Shown here: piece after piece, positions 26,993 to 38,035 of the stretch
Layout: each line of letters opens with the position of its first letter
Numbering within the stretch: position 1 is the first letter of the stretch
From: Gammaproteobacteria bacterium
GTDB lineage: Bacteria > Pseudomonadota > Gammaproteobacteria > SZUA-229
NCBI GenBank assembly: GCA_026195895.1
Contig: JAPHRO010000036.1
Span: 31,916 to 95,915 of the forward strand
Direction of reading: 5' to 3'
DNA: 64,000 bases
The notes under the pieces: generated by a model
Databases searched by the model: none
The model's input: the letters and a program-made list of their open reading frames with translations, nothing else
What the model was told of the DNA's origin: nothing
Translations under genes and position numbers: made by a program

Positions 26993-27988
26993 ATGAACGT
27001 GTTTCATGTTAACAACAGAAGACTGATCCACACCCCTATATGCACGTATCAACCGCATATATTATATCGTGTTGTCTTTTTACTATTATTCCTTTTATGT
27101 TGCCTGGTTGCGCAATCGGCTTTCGCAGACAATAAAACCATTCTCATTATTTCTGCCAGCAACAATACATTTACAAAAAGCATTGCCGCCTCGATAGCCC
27201 GCACGTTAGATGAACATAAATTCTCCTATACTGAAAAATATATAGCCGCAGATACAAACCCACCAGACATAGACCTTGATCAACATTCATTAATAATTGC
27301 GCTAAACAGCAAAACTACTGATTTTGTTTTGCAGCATTCCAAAAAAGCTCCCGTATTCAGCCTGCTCGTTTCCCAGCAATCCTATGAAATTCTCAAACAA
27401 AAATACAACCGAAAAAACTGGTCAACCTTGCTACTCGACCAGCCTTATCAGCGCCATCTTTTTTTGATCGACGCACTCTTCGATAAAAAACACAAGATCG
27501 GCACTATCCTGGGGCCATATTCTCTAAAACAGAAGAATTCATTAATTGACTCAGCATCTGGAAATCAACAAAGTCTATCCATAGAAAACATTGAAATCAC
27601 TGACCAGTTAATATCAACACTTAAGGACCTTATCAATAAAACCGATGTTTTGCTTGCCGTACCCGACCCCGTTGCCTTTAATAAAAACACTATCCGCGGA
27701 ATACTATTATTAACCTATAGAAAAGGTATACCCGTAATTGGCTTCTCCAAATCATATGTCAAAGCTGGCGCTGTTGCTGCCATATACTCTGAGGCAGAGC
27801 AAATCACCCGACAAACTTTTAATATCATTTCTTTATTTTTAAAATCCGATCACTTCACCCAGGCGTTATATCATCCGGACGATTTTTCAGTGGCAACAAA
27901 TAATAATGTTGCCCACACACTTGGCATCAAACTTAAGCCTGAAAATAAACTTAAGCAATTGATAAAGATTAAAGAGGATGCCAAATGA
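26993..27988 (+). CDS. PF04392-like ABC-type substrate-binding protein (putative)
   Basis: 331 residues. A hydrophobic signal (about 25-46, ending AQSAFA) sends it to the periplasm. The mature part has the alternating beta-alpha pattern of a two-lobed binding protein of the ABC_sub_bind (PF04392) type, with ILIISASNNTFTKSIA at the start, a hinge-like IGTILGPYS segment and GIPVIGFSKSYVKAGAVAAIYS in the second lobe. No transporter ATPase or permease is nearby. Instead the gene overlaps the BarA-like kinase by four bases (ATGA), so it may be the ligand-sensing partner of that kinase. Family placement is by pattern only. Confidence 0.65.
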   Translation: MNVFHVNNRRLIHTPICTYQPHILYRVVFLLLFLLCCLVAQSAFADNKTILIISASNNTFTKSIAASIARTLDEHKFSYTEKYIAADTNPPDIDLDQHSLIIALNSKTTDFVLQHSKKAPVFSLLVSQQSYEILKQKYNRKNWSTLLLDQPYQRHLFLIDALFDKKHKIGTILGPYSLKQKNSLIDSASGNQQSLSIENIEITDQLISTLKDLINKTDVLLAVPDPVAFNKNTIRGILLLTYRKGIPVIGFSKSYVKAGAVAAIYSEAEQITRQTFNIISLFLKSDHFTQALYHPDDFSVATNNNVAHTLGIKLKPENKLKQLIKIKEDAK

Positions 27989-30765
27989 ATAACTGGGGAA
28001 TAAAAAAACGCGTACTATTTCTGGCATTGTTTCCAACTTTGATTATCACGATCTCTCTTGCCAGTTATTTTAGTTTTAACCAGATAAGCTATCTGGAAAA
28101 CACGCTCCACCAAAAAGGCCAGTTAATCGCAAATCACCTGGCACCAGCCAGTGAATATGGTGTATTTTCTGGCAATCTTGACATTCTTGACAACCTTATT
28201 GAAAAAGCTTTATTAGAAAAAGACGTTCTGAACATTACCATTACAAATGCTTACGATGAAACGCTAATAAGCAGACAAAATAAAAATCTGTATACTGCCA
28301 GCAATACATCTATTATTTCTTCATTCATTGATGAACAGCCTCTAAGCTTCAATTCCCTGATAACTACAACCGAAATAAATATTGAAGATTTTGAAGAAAC
28401 GCCTGAAACCAGTTTATTCACTGAGACTCCAGAAACAAAAAGAATAGGCCATGTATATGTCACTTTATCAAGCATATCTACTCGCGCCCAACAAATAGAT
28501 GGCCTACTCAAAGGTTTTTTAATTACTATAGCCGGACTAATTCTAACCGCTTTATTGGCTATAAAAATTAGCCACAGCGTGGTTAATCCCATGCAGAATC
28601 TTACGCAGGCCGTGAGACGAATTGCGCAGGGCGAAACGATAGATCAAATCAATACTGACTCCGGCGGAGAAATAGGCTCACTTGAATCAGGTATCAATAC
28701 GATGGCTAACGAAATACAGCAGGTTCGCCATGATTTACAGACTCAAATAGATAAAGCAACTTTTGAATTGAAAAAAACACTGGATGAGCTTGAAATACAA
28801 AATATTGAACTTGACCTTGCCAGGAACCAGGCTATTTCTGCCAGCCAGATAAAATCTGAATTTCTTGCTAATATGAGCCATGAAATAAGAACGCCCATGA
28901 ATGGCGTGCTAGGATTCACTGAACTACTTTCTAAATCTGAACTGGATGAGCAACAACGAGACTATGTAACAACCATACGCAGCTCAGCAAGCAATTTATT
29001 AACAATAATTAATGATATTCTTGACTTTTCCAAGATAGAATCTGGAAAATTAAATATCGAAAATATCAGTTTTAATTTATCCCATGTTATGGACGATATA
29101 GTTTCTATGTTTACGCCCATGGCATATCAAAATGGTCTCGATTTAATCTGTCATCCGTACCCAGACCTTCCATTTACCTTAAATGGCGACCCATCGAGAA
29201 TTAGACAGATTATTGTTAATCTGATCGGCAACGCCGTTAAATTCACAACATCTGGCCATATCATTATTCGAACAATTGTTACACAGCAAACTGATGACAA
29301 AATCATATTGAAATTCACCGTAACTGATACCGGCATAGGCATGGACAATATAAGTAAACAGCGTCTATTTACCGCATTTACACAAGCCGATACTTCCATT
29401 AGTCGAAAATTTGGAGGCACCGGCTTAGGGCTGGTGATTTCCAAAAAACTGGCTGAGCTTATGCACGGTGATATTGGTTTCGATAGCGAACTTAACAAAG
29501 GCTCCACTTTCTGGCTCTCGCTACCGCTCGACATTTCTCAATCCGAAAACATTAACCCAAAACATCAGTTACTAACAGATTCCAGTGTCATTCTGTTTGA
29601 ACCGAACAGTCAAAACAGATTAGCTATCCGCGCAATGCTCGATTTGCTTGGAGTCAATGCAATTGAAACTGGAAGAATTGATAAAATACACGAGCTTGCC
29701 AGTAACCCAGATACGCCCATAACAGCCATAATAGCTGGCATTAATCGACCAAATATAAACAATGCATTATTCATTAAGAATCTGGCCAATACACTGAATA
29801 AAATCGACTTACCCTATATTGTTATATCAAGCAGTTTCGACAAAACTGAAAACCAGAAAATTTACGATGCGGGTATAAAATATCTGATATACAGATGTTC
29901 CAAACAGGAACTGATAATGCAGACACTATCCAGGCTTATACATTCCACGGAGGGATATATGAAAAATAAATCTGAGCTTAAATTTGTCACCATTAATAAT
30001 GAGAAAAACCTGGCACATCTTCGCGTGCTGCTTGTTGATGACAATGCCATCAACCTGAAACTTGCCACAACCATACTTGAATCAAGAGGCGTGGACATTA
30101 CTACAGCAGCCAATGGCGAAGAAGCCATAAAATATGCATCAAATGGATATTATGATTTAATATTCATGGATTTACACATGCCAAAAGCCGATGGATTCCA
30201 AGCAACAGAAACCATAAGAAACACTGACAATCCCTGCCAAAACACAACTATTATTGCTTTAACCGCCAATGCTATGCCAGAAGAACAATTACGAGTATTT
30301 AACTCTGGAATGAACGACATATTATTAAAACCAATAACAGAAAAACAGTTAATCGATATTTTCAGTCGCTGGCATAATACTGGTGCCAGAGAAATAAACG
30401 GCCTGGAAAAACAGGACCATAAAGATGATGCATTACCAGTCTATGACGAAAATGAAGGCACACAGCTAGCTGGAGGCAAGACTGAACTGGCCGCCGAACT
30501 TTTTGAGATGCTGATAAAAGAACTGCCCGATCATAAATCGCGGCTGGAAATAGCAAAAAATGCCGATCACATAGATGACCTTAAATACGCCACTCACAAA
30601 CTGCATGGCGCCACCAGTTATTGTGGTGTTCCAAAATTGAGAAAAGCATCCAGGGACCTGGAAGATATAATTGACCATAAAGAAACGGTCAAACTGGAGC
30701 AGGCATTTTACAATACACTGGCAGCTATTGATGAACTGTTAAACTATCATCTCAAAAATAATTAA
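27985..30765 (+). CDS. barA: BarA/GacS-type hybrid sensor histidine kinase
   Basis: 926 residues, as in E. coli BarA. Membrane helices at about 9-30 and 172-195 flank a periplasmic sensor. Then come HAMP (about 196-250), a coiled coil, HisKA with His299 in FLANMSHEIRTPMNG, and HATPase with GTGLGLVISKKL. A receiver-like domain at about 525-650 lacks the phospho-Asp (it has IIAGINRPN). A true receiver carries Asp729 in IFMDLHMP. The C-terminal HPt domain has His871 in ATHKLHG. The sensor opening (short cytoplasmic tail, ASEYGVFSGN) resembles BarA. Synteny with cysM-rlmD supports orthology with GacS/BarA, which controls CsrA through small RNAs. The cognate GacA/UvrY is not in this window. Confidence 0.88.
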   Translation: MNNWGIKKRVLFLALFPTLIITISLASYFSFNQISYLENTLHQKGQLIANHLAPASEYGVFSGNLDILDNLIEKALLEKDVLNITITNAYDETLISRQNKNLYTASNTSIISSFIDEQPLSFNSLITTTEINIEDFEETPETSLFTETPETKRIGHVYVTLSSISTRAQQIDGLLKGFLITIAGLILTALLAIKISHSVVNPMQNLTQAVRRIAQGETIDQINTDSGGEIGSLESGINTMANEIQQVRHDLQTQIDKATFELKKTLDELEIQNIELDLARNQAISASQIKSEFLANMSHEIRTPMNGVLGFTELLSKSELDEQQRDYVTTIRSSASNLLTIINDILDFSKIESGKLNIENISFNLSHVMDDIVSMFTPMAYQNGLDLICHPYPDLPFTLNGDPSRIRQIIVNLIGNAVKFTTSGHIIIRTIVTQQTDDKIILKFTVTDTGIGMDNISKQRLFTAFTQADTSISRKFGGTGLGLVISKKLAELMHGDIGFDSELNKGSTFWLSLPLDISQSENINPKHQLLTDSSVILFEPNSQNRLAIRAMLDLLGVNAIETGRIDKIHELASNPDTPITAIIAGINRPNINNALFIKNLANTLNKIDLPYIVISSSFDKTENQKIYDAGIKYLIYRCSKQELIMQTLSRLIHSTEGYMKNKSELKFVTINNEKNLAHLRVLLVDDNAINLKLATTILESRGVDITTAANGEEAIKYASNGYYDLIFMDLHMPKADGFQATETIRNTDNPCQNTTIIALTANAMPEEQLRVFNSGMNDILLKPITEKQLIDIFSRWHNTGAREINGLEKQDHKDDALPVYDENEGTQLAGGKTELAAELFEMLIKELPDHKSRLEIAKNADHIDDLKYATHKLHGATSYCGVPKLRKASRDLEDIIDHKETVKLEQAFYNTLAAIDELLNYHLKNN

Positions 30766-30820
30766 TATTTAACCTGATTTTATTTCACGACTGGCGCGTT
30801 CAATTAACTCCCAAAAGTTT

Positions 30821-31561
30821 TTACCGGCGAGCACTCAGCATCAATTCTTTCATATTTCTAACCGCATCACTCAAGCCTCTGAATACCGACTCTGCTATTA
30901 TTGCATGACCAATATTAAGCTCTTTTATGTGGGGTATAGCAGCTATCGACGTTACATTCTGATAATTTAAACCATGCCCAGCGTTAACCTGTAATCCCAG
31001 CTCATGACCAAGTTCAACGGATTCTACTATTTTCTTAAACTCCCGTAGCTTTTCATCATGCCCTATCGCATCCGCGAAATGCCCCGTATGGATTTCTATA
31101 ACCGGAGCACCACAACGCTTAGCCGCTTCTATCTGTAGCGCATCAGCGTCAATGAACAATGATACTTTTATGTTTGCCTCTGCCAGGCGACTGCAAGCTT
31201 CCTTGATTCTGACTTCCTGACTGACAACATCAAGACCACCTTCGGTTGTCAGCTCTTCTCGGCGCTCTGGTACCAGGCAACAATCCTCGGGGTTTAATTT
31301 TTCTGCGAAAGCCAGCATTTCATCAGTCACTGCCATTTCAAGATTCATCCGCGTCAGCAGTGTATCTTTAATCATGCGCACATCCCGTTCCTGAATATGC
31401 CGACGGTCTTCTCGCAAATGCAATGTAATGGCATCAGCACCCGCCTGCTCTGCCTGCATGGCCGCATAAATCGGATCAGGATAACGCGTTCCCCTTGCCT
31501 GTCGTAAAGTTGCAACATGGTCGATATTTACACCGAGTAAAATATCTTTGGGATCGAACAT
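30821..31561 (-). CDS. pdxJ: Pyridoxine 5'-phosphate synthase
   Basis: Condenses 1-deoxyxylulose 5-phosphate with 3-amino-1-hydroxyacetone phosphate to pyridoxine 5'-phosphate. 246 residues, TIM barrel. Conserved motifs are [17 protein letters not shown] (active-site His), [21 protein letters not shown] and [12 protein letters not shown]. It converges on the barA-like gene with only 55 bases between. acpS and recO, its usual neighbours, are absent. Confidence 0.96.
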   Translation of the reverse strand: MFDPKDILLGVNIDHVATLRQARGTRYPDPIYAAMQAEQAGADAITLHLREDRRHIQERDVRMIKDTLLTRMNLEMAVTDEMLAFAEKLNPEDCCLVPERREELTTEGGLDVVSQEVRIKEACSRLAEANIKVSLFIDADALQIEAAKRCGAPVIEIHTGHFADAIGHDEKLREFKKIVESVELGHELGLQVNAGHGLNYQNVTSIAAIPHIKELNIGHAIIAESVFRGLSDAVRNMKELMLSARR

Positions 31562-31762
31562 TATGTGCTCCTGACTGGCTATTGAATAAGGACAATTATT
31601 CTATATAAAATTTCCTCTCACGGGTATGTTTAAAAGCATTAAAAAATAAATTTATAATTAGTGCCAGGTTATTGAATAAATGGAACTTAATGATCTTCTC
31701 TGCTATTGTCATGTAGAATTAATAATTACACCCGGCAGAAGAATAAATACAGGGGACTTCAG

Positions 31763-33982
31763 TTGCTAAATCAACGCTTCTTACGTTATGGCCTGGGCCT
31801 GGCATTGACATTTTTTGTAATCCTGCACGTAACTGGCCACTTCCCTGTACCTATAATCGATACTCTAGAAAATCAGGCTTATGACTTTCGTCTGGGCATG
31901 ACCTTACCCAAAAAGATCGATAAAAAAGTTGTCATTGTCGATATTGACGAAAAGAGTATGAGTGAACTTGGACAATGGCCATGGGATAGAAACATCATGG
32001 CGCAGATCGTTAATAATCTGTTTGATTATTACCAGATCAAGGTCGCTGGTTTTGATATTGTGTTCGCAGAACAGGATGAAGACCCCAGTGACGTCATACT
32101 CAGGAAAATGCAGCTTAGCCCTTTGGCTAAAAATGAAGACTTCCTGAGTATTTATAAAAAACACCAGTACACGCTTAACCGCGACGGACAATTTGCCCAG
32201 GCCCTGAAAAACAGAAATACCGTGCTGGGCATCGTCTTTGATCAGCTGGATAACAGTCTTAAAAAAGGGGAGTTACCCGCACCTATTCCCGGTTTTAGCC
32301 AGGAGATAATAGATAATTCTGCTTTCTTTGAAGCAGCCGGCTACACGGCCAATATCCCCATCCTGCAACAAAACGCACTGACTGCAGGCTATTTCGATAA
32401 TCCACAGATAGACAATGACGGTGTCTTTCGCAAAGTGCCGCTATTACAGGAATACGATGGAAACATATACCAGTCATTAGCCCTGGCCATCGCCAGAGCC
32501 TCAATGGATAACAACACGCTGAAACTTGACTACGGTATGCTGGATAAAGAAACCGACTACCAGGCACTGGAGTGGGTTTATATCGGCAATATTGCGATTC
32601 CCGTGGACTCGGAATCCGGTGTTCTGGTGCCCTATATCGGCACCCAGAATAGTCTTGATTATCTACCCGCTGTTGATATCTACAATAAACAAATACCCCG
32701 ACATATCCTCAAAGACAAGATTGTAATTTTTGGCACCAGTGCCGCGGGGCTGCTGGATCTTCGGACCATACCGCTGCAATCAGCCTATCCCGGGGTGGAA
32801 GTTCACGCCAATATTGTTCAGGGCATTCTTGATCAGCGCATCATGCATAAACCTGAATACATTCTCGGTTTCGAAATCCTGCTGCTTATTATCATCGGCG
32901 TTACCCTGACATTAATTTTCCCTGCCCTGTCACCCATATGGAGTAGCCTTGCCGTATTCATCGCTATTTCTGTCATCCTGATCATTAACTATTATGCCTG
33001 GATGGATTTGAAATTCGTGATTCCCATCGCATCCCATTTGTTACTGGTTGTATTACTTTACCTGCTTAACATGACTTATGGATTTTTTGTCGAATCTCGC
33101 GGCAAGCGTCAGTTGACCCATCTTTTCGGTCAGTATGTTCCACCGGAACTGGTTGATGAAATGAGCAAAAACCTCACCGAAATCAACCTCGATGGTGAAA
33201 TTCGCGAAATGACCGTGCTGTTTACCGATGTGCGTGGCTTTACCACCATCTCTGAAAACATGGAACCTAAAGAACTCACCCAGTACATCAACGCATTCCT
33301 GACGCCGCTGACCCGCGTCATCCATACCAATCGCGGCACCATTGATAAATACATGGGCGATGCCATTATGGCTTTCTGGGGCGCGCCGCTGACAGACCCG
33401 CAGCATGCACTGCATGCATTGACTGCCGGTATGGAAATGCTCGAAGCAATCAAAGTATTGAACAACGACTTTAAAGCACAGGGCAATCCTGAAATACGTA
33501 TCGGTGTAGGCATTAACACTGGCCAGATGAATGTTGGCAACAAGGGCTCTGAATTCCGCGTTGATTACACCGTGCTAGGTGATGCTGTTAATCTGGGCTC
33601 CCGCCTCGAAGGACTCACCAAAAATTACGGCGTTGATGTGATCGTCAATGAAACAACCCGCCATGAAGTTCCGGAATTTGAATATCGTTTGCTCGATATG
33701 GTAAGAGTAAAAGGCAAGGACAAACCCGTAACCATTTATGAACCCATTGGGCTGGTAGAAACCATCGATAAAACCGTCCGCAATTCCATCAAAAAATTCC
33801 ACCATGCACTGGAAATGTATCGCGCCCAGAAATGGGATGATGCAGAAAAAGCAATTTTTGCACTGTCGCAACAGGAACCCGATCGACAGATTTACCATAT
33901 CTACCTCGATCGAATTGCCTATTTTAGACAGCAGCCACCAGGAGAAGACTGGGATGGGGTATTTACCCATACCAGCAAATAA
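31763..33982 (+). CDS. CHASE2-domain class III adenylate cyclase
   Basis: 739 residues. An N-terminal membrane helix, an extracytoplasmic CHASE2 domain (about 30-350) with VIVDIDEKSM and GQWPWDR, and three membrane helices (about 360-440) precede a class III cyclase domain (about 480-655). Metal-binding Asp489 lies in LFTDVRGFT and Asp533 in KYMGDAIMAFWG. Lys529 and Asp601 (VDYTVLGDAVNLGSRLE) are the adenine-selecting pair, so cAMP is the expected product. A short TPR-like tail follows. The start chosen is TTG 31763, preceded by AGGGGA at the right spacing; an upstream TTG at 31706 gives a polar, unsupported extension. An HD-domain protein follows on the same strand. Confidence 0.88.
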   Translation: MLNQRFLRYGLGLALTFFVILHVTGHFPVPIIDTLENQAYDFRLGMTLPKKIDKKVVIVDIDEKSMSELGQWPWDRNIMAQIVNNLFDYYQIKVAGFDIVFAEQDEDPSDVILRKMQLSPLAKNEDFLSIYKKHQYTLNRDGQFAQALKNRNTVLGIVFDQLDNSLKKGELPAPIPGFSQEIIDNSAFFEAAGYTANIPILQQNALTAGYFDNPQIDNDGVFRKVPLLQEYDGNIYQSLALAIARASMDNNTLKLDYGMLDKETDYQALEWVYIGNIAIPVDSESGVLVPYIGTQNSLDYLPAVDIYNKQIPRHILKDKIVIFGTSAAGLLDLRTIPLQSAYPGVEVHANIVQGILDQRIMHKPEYILGFEILLLIIIGVTLTLIFPALSPIWSSLAVFIAISVILIINYYAWMDLKFVIPIASHLLLVVLLYLLNMTYGFFVESRGKRQLTHLFGQYVPPELVDEMSKNLTEINLDGEIREMTVLFTDVRGFTTISENMEPKELTQYINAFLTPLTRVIHTNRGTIDKYMGDAIMAFWGAPLTDPQHALHALTAGMEMLEAIKVLNNDFKAQGNPEIRIGVGINTGQMNVGNKGSEFRVDYTVLGDAVNLGSRLEGLTKNYGVDVIVNETTRHEVPEFEYRLLDMVRVKGKDKPVTIYEPIGLVETIDKTVRNSIKKFHHALEMYRAQKWDDAEKAIFALSQQEPDRQIYHIYLDRIAYFRQQPPGEDWDGVFTHTSK

Positions 33983-34149
33983 TGGCCGGCGAAGTAGGGG
34001 CTTTTCTCCGAAATATTCAACTATTTTGCGTTTATTTACCTCAATCACGTTATTTTATTGAGCATAACCAGACTCTATGTGAATCATCTCACATCTAAAA
34101 TCCGCTTTATTTTGTAGGATTAGCTTTCAATCCTCTATTTTCGCGTGAA

Positions 34150-35118
34150 ATGAAAAATCGCCACTCAGAATATGATGTAACTAATTCCGTTCAGGTTTCT
34201 GACAGTCAGGCTGTCTGTAGCGCGGTGTGCGATATATTTCATAGCTGCTATTTGCATAGCGACGACTCATTAATCAAACGGGCATTTGAAGATTTCGACA
34301 GCCTGTTTGATGGCCATTTCAAAAATTACCATAGCTGCGATACCCTGTACCATGATAAACAACATACACTGGATATGACGCTAGCACTAGCCCGCCTGAT
34401 TGATGGTCACGAGCGTCGCAACGACAGCCACCATACCTTTGGCTCACAAAACACCATCCTGGCAATTATTACAGCCCTGTTCCACGATTCTGGTTATATC
34501 CGCAAACTGCATGATCAGAAACATCACAACGGTGCGGAATATACCCGCATTCACGTTAGCCGCAGTGCTAATTTCTTGCGCGAATATCTCAACATGATTG
34601 GCCTGGGGCAATACGCTGAGGTAGCAGCCAACATGGTGCATTACACCGGCTATGAAGTCGCGCCTGACAACATAAAATTACCCAACGAAAAATTTCATTT
34701 GCTGGGTTATATGATTGGCTCCGCCGACCTTATCGCACAGATGGCCGATCGCTGTTACCTGGAAAAATGCCGTGACCGTCTCTATCCGGAATTCTTACTT
34801 GGCGGATTAACAGAAACCATTCAGGAAGATGGCAACAGACAAATTATATTCGCCTCTGCAGAAGACCTGCTTTACAAGACACCGTTATTTTATGAACACG
34901 AGGTTGAGAACCGACTGAAAAATGTTTTTCAGAATGTTTATCAATATGCCGAAACGCATTTCGGGGGCAATAATTTGTATTTGAACGCCCTGAATCAAAA
35001 CATGGAATATATTCAACAACTGATTGATCAGGATAAACTCGACGAACTTAAACGATTGCCACCCGACAACCCTGGCGTTAAACAATTTTTTGGCAGCGGT
35101 GGGCACAAGGCCCATTAA
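34150..35118 (+). CDS. HD-domain metal-dependent phosphohydrolase (putative)
   Basis: 322 residues with no signal or membrane segment. The HD signature is spread as H72 (KQHTLDMT), H112-D113 (TALFHDSGY) and a distal Asp in GSADLIAQMAD, with extra His residues at HDQKHHNGAEY. The pattern resembles cyclic-nucleotide phosphodiesterase-like HD domains. It lies 167 bases downstream of a CHASE2 adenylate cyclase on the same strand, so degradation of a cyclic nucleotide is a reasonable guess, not shown. Long flanking helices may be regulatory. Confidence 0.7.
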   Translation: MKNRHSEYDVTNSVQVSDSQAVCSAVCDIFHSCYLHSDDSLIKRAFEDFDSLFDGHFKNYHSCDTLYHDKQHTLDMTLALARLIDGHERRNDSHHTFGSQNTILAIITALFHDSGYIRKLHDQKHHNGAEYTRIHVSRSANFLREYLNMIGLGQYAEVAANMVHYTGYEVAPDNIKLPNEKFHLLGYMIGSADLIAQMADRCYLEKCRDRLYPEFLLGGLTETIQEDGNRQIIFASAEDLLYKTPLFYEHEVENRLKNVFQNVYQYAETHFGGNNLYLNALNQNMEYIQQLIDQDKLDELKRLPPDNPGVKQFFGSGGHKAH

Positions 35119-35145
35119 CACCGCATCTATTCACTTTGCTGCTCA

Positions 35146-37167
<2,022 letters not shown>

Positions 37168-37208
37168 TTACTGCATCGCTGGAGACGTGGAAATTTTTGT
37201 TAGTTAGA

Positions 37209-38024
37209 TTACACGAGCTGATTTTTTTCTTCTGCAAACAGTTTCGCTTTAGCTCGCAAAGCTTTGGTATAACTTTCGTTCAATAACTGGCGATTCTGGT
37301 CACATAACTGGGCAGCTAACATATTCGCCATAGTATGCGCACAAATCAGCATATCATCCAGTGCCTTGACGGGATCATCACATAACCGCAACTGAATAAA
37401 CAAACTAATGCCTCGTGTTTGCATTTCATGCATTTTATCGACTTCGAACCAGCCGGGTTCAAGCATGTTCGACATGCTGAAGATGATTTTTCCGTTACTA
37501 TCCATGCGATGAAATATTTTCATCTCACCGTATTCAAGCTGGGTTGCAACTGTTGCGCTCAGTACCTGCTCGCCCTTTAACTGCTGGCCATGTTGCGCAA
37601 CAATATAAAGCGCAACAACATCATCGACGGCCACTTGTGGCGTATTTTCAGCAACCTGTTCAGCTAATTCTTGCTGCTGCTCAGAATCATCAAAATCAGC
37701 AACAGTTTCTGTTTCTATTTCATCTGCCAGCATCGACTCCGTGTCTTCAACAGGCTCATTAATTTCGCTATATCCAGATTCTTCCGAAGACCAGGGCTCG
37801 ATTTCATCAACCGCATTATCAGATTTATCAGCAGCTACTACACGCACCGGCCCAACACCGTCTTTCCAGCCTTCATCTTCCGCTGCAGAAAAAGATGGCA
37901 CATCATTGGCGGCATCCAGTGGTGAAGAAAAATTATTTTTCTTCCTGGACCGTCCCCAAAAATAGACGCCTACTATTAAAACAATTCCGACGCCTAATAA
38001 TATCCAGCGTAGATTATCCATCAT
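37209..38024 (-). CDS. zipA: Cell division protein ZipA
   Basis: A 271-residue inner-membrane FtsZ tether. An N-out helix (about 5-23, ILLGVGIVLIVGVYFWG) is followed by a basic patch. A Glu/Asp/Ser-rich disordered linker (about 40-130) leads to the C-terminal FtsZ-binding domain (about 135-260) with VALYIVAQHGQQLKGEQV and FSMSNMLEPGWF. The position between smc and ligA is diagnostic in gammaproteobacteria. Confidence 0.93.
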   Translation of the reverse strand: MMDNLRWILLGVGIVLIVGVYFWGRSRKKNNFSSPLDAANDVPSFSAAEDEGWKDGVGPVRVVAADKSDNAVDEIEPWSSEESGYSEINEPVEDTESMLADEIETETVADFDDSEQQQELAEQVAENTPQVAVDDVVALYIVAQHGQQLKGEQVLSATVATQLEYGEMKIFHRMDSNGKIIFSMSNMLEPGWFEVDKMHEMQTRGISLFIQLRLCDDPVKALDDMLICAHTMANMLAAQLCDQNRQLLNESYTKALRAKAKLFAEEKNQLV

Positions 38025-38035
38025 GTTTTGCCTAA

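Noticed and set aside
31706..31762. Upstream TTG start of the CHASE2 cyclase
   Set aside because: It has no ribosome site; TTG 31763 has AGGGGA at good spacing and keeps the membrane helix N-terminal.
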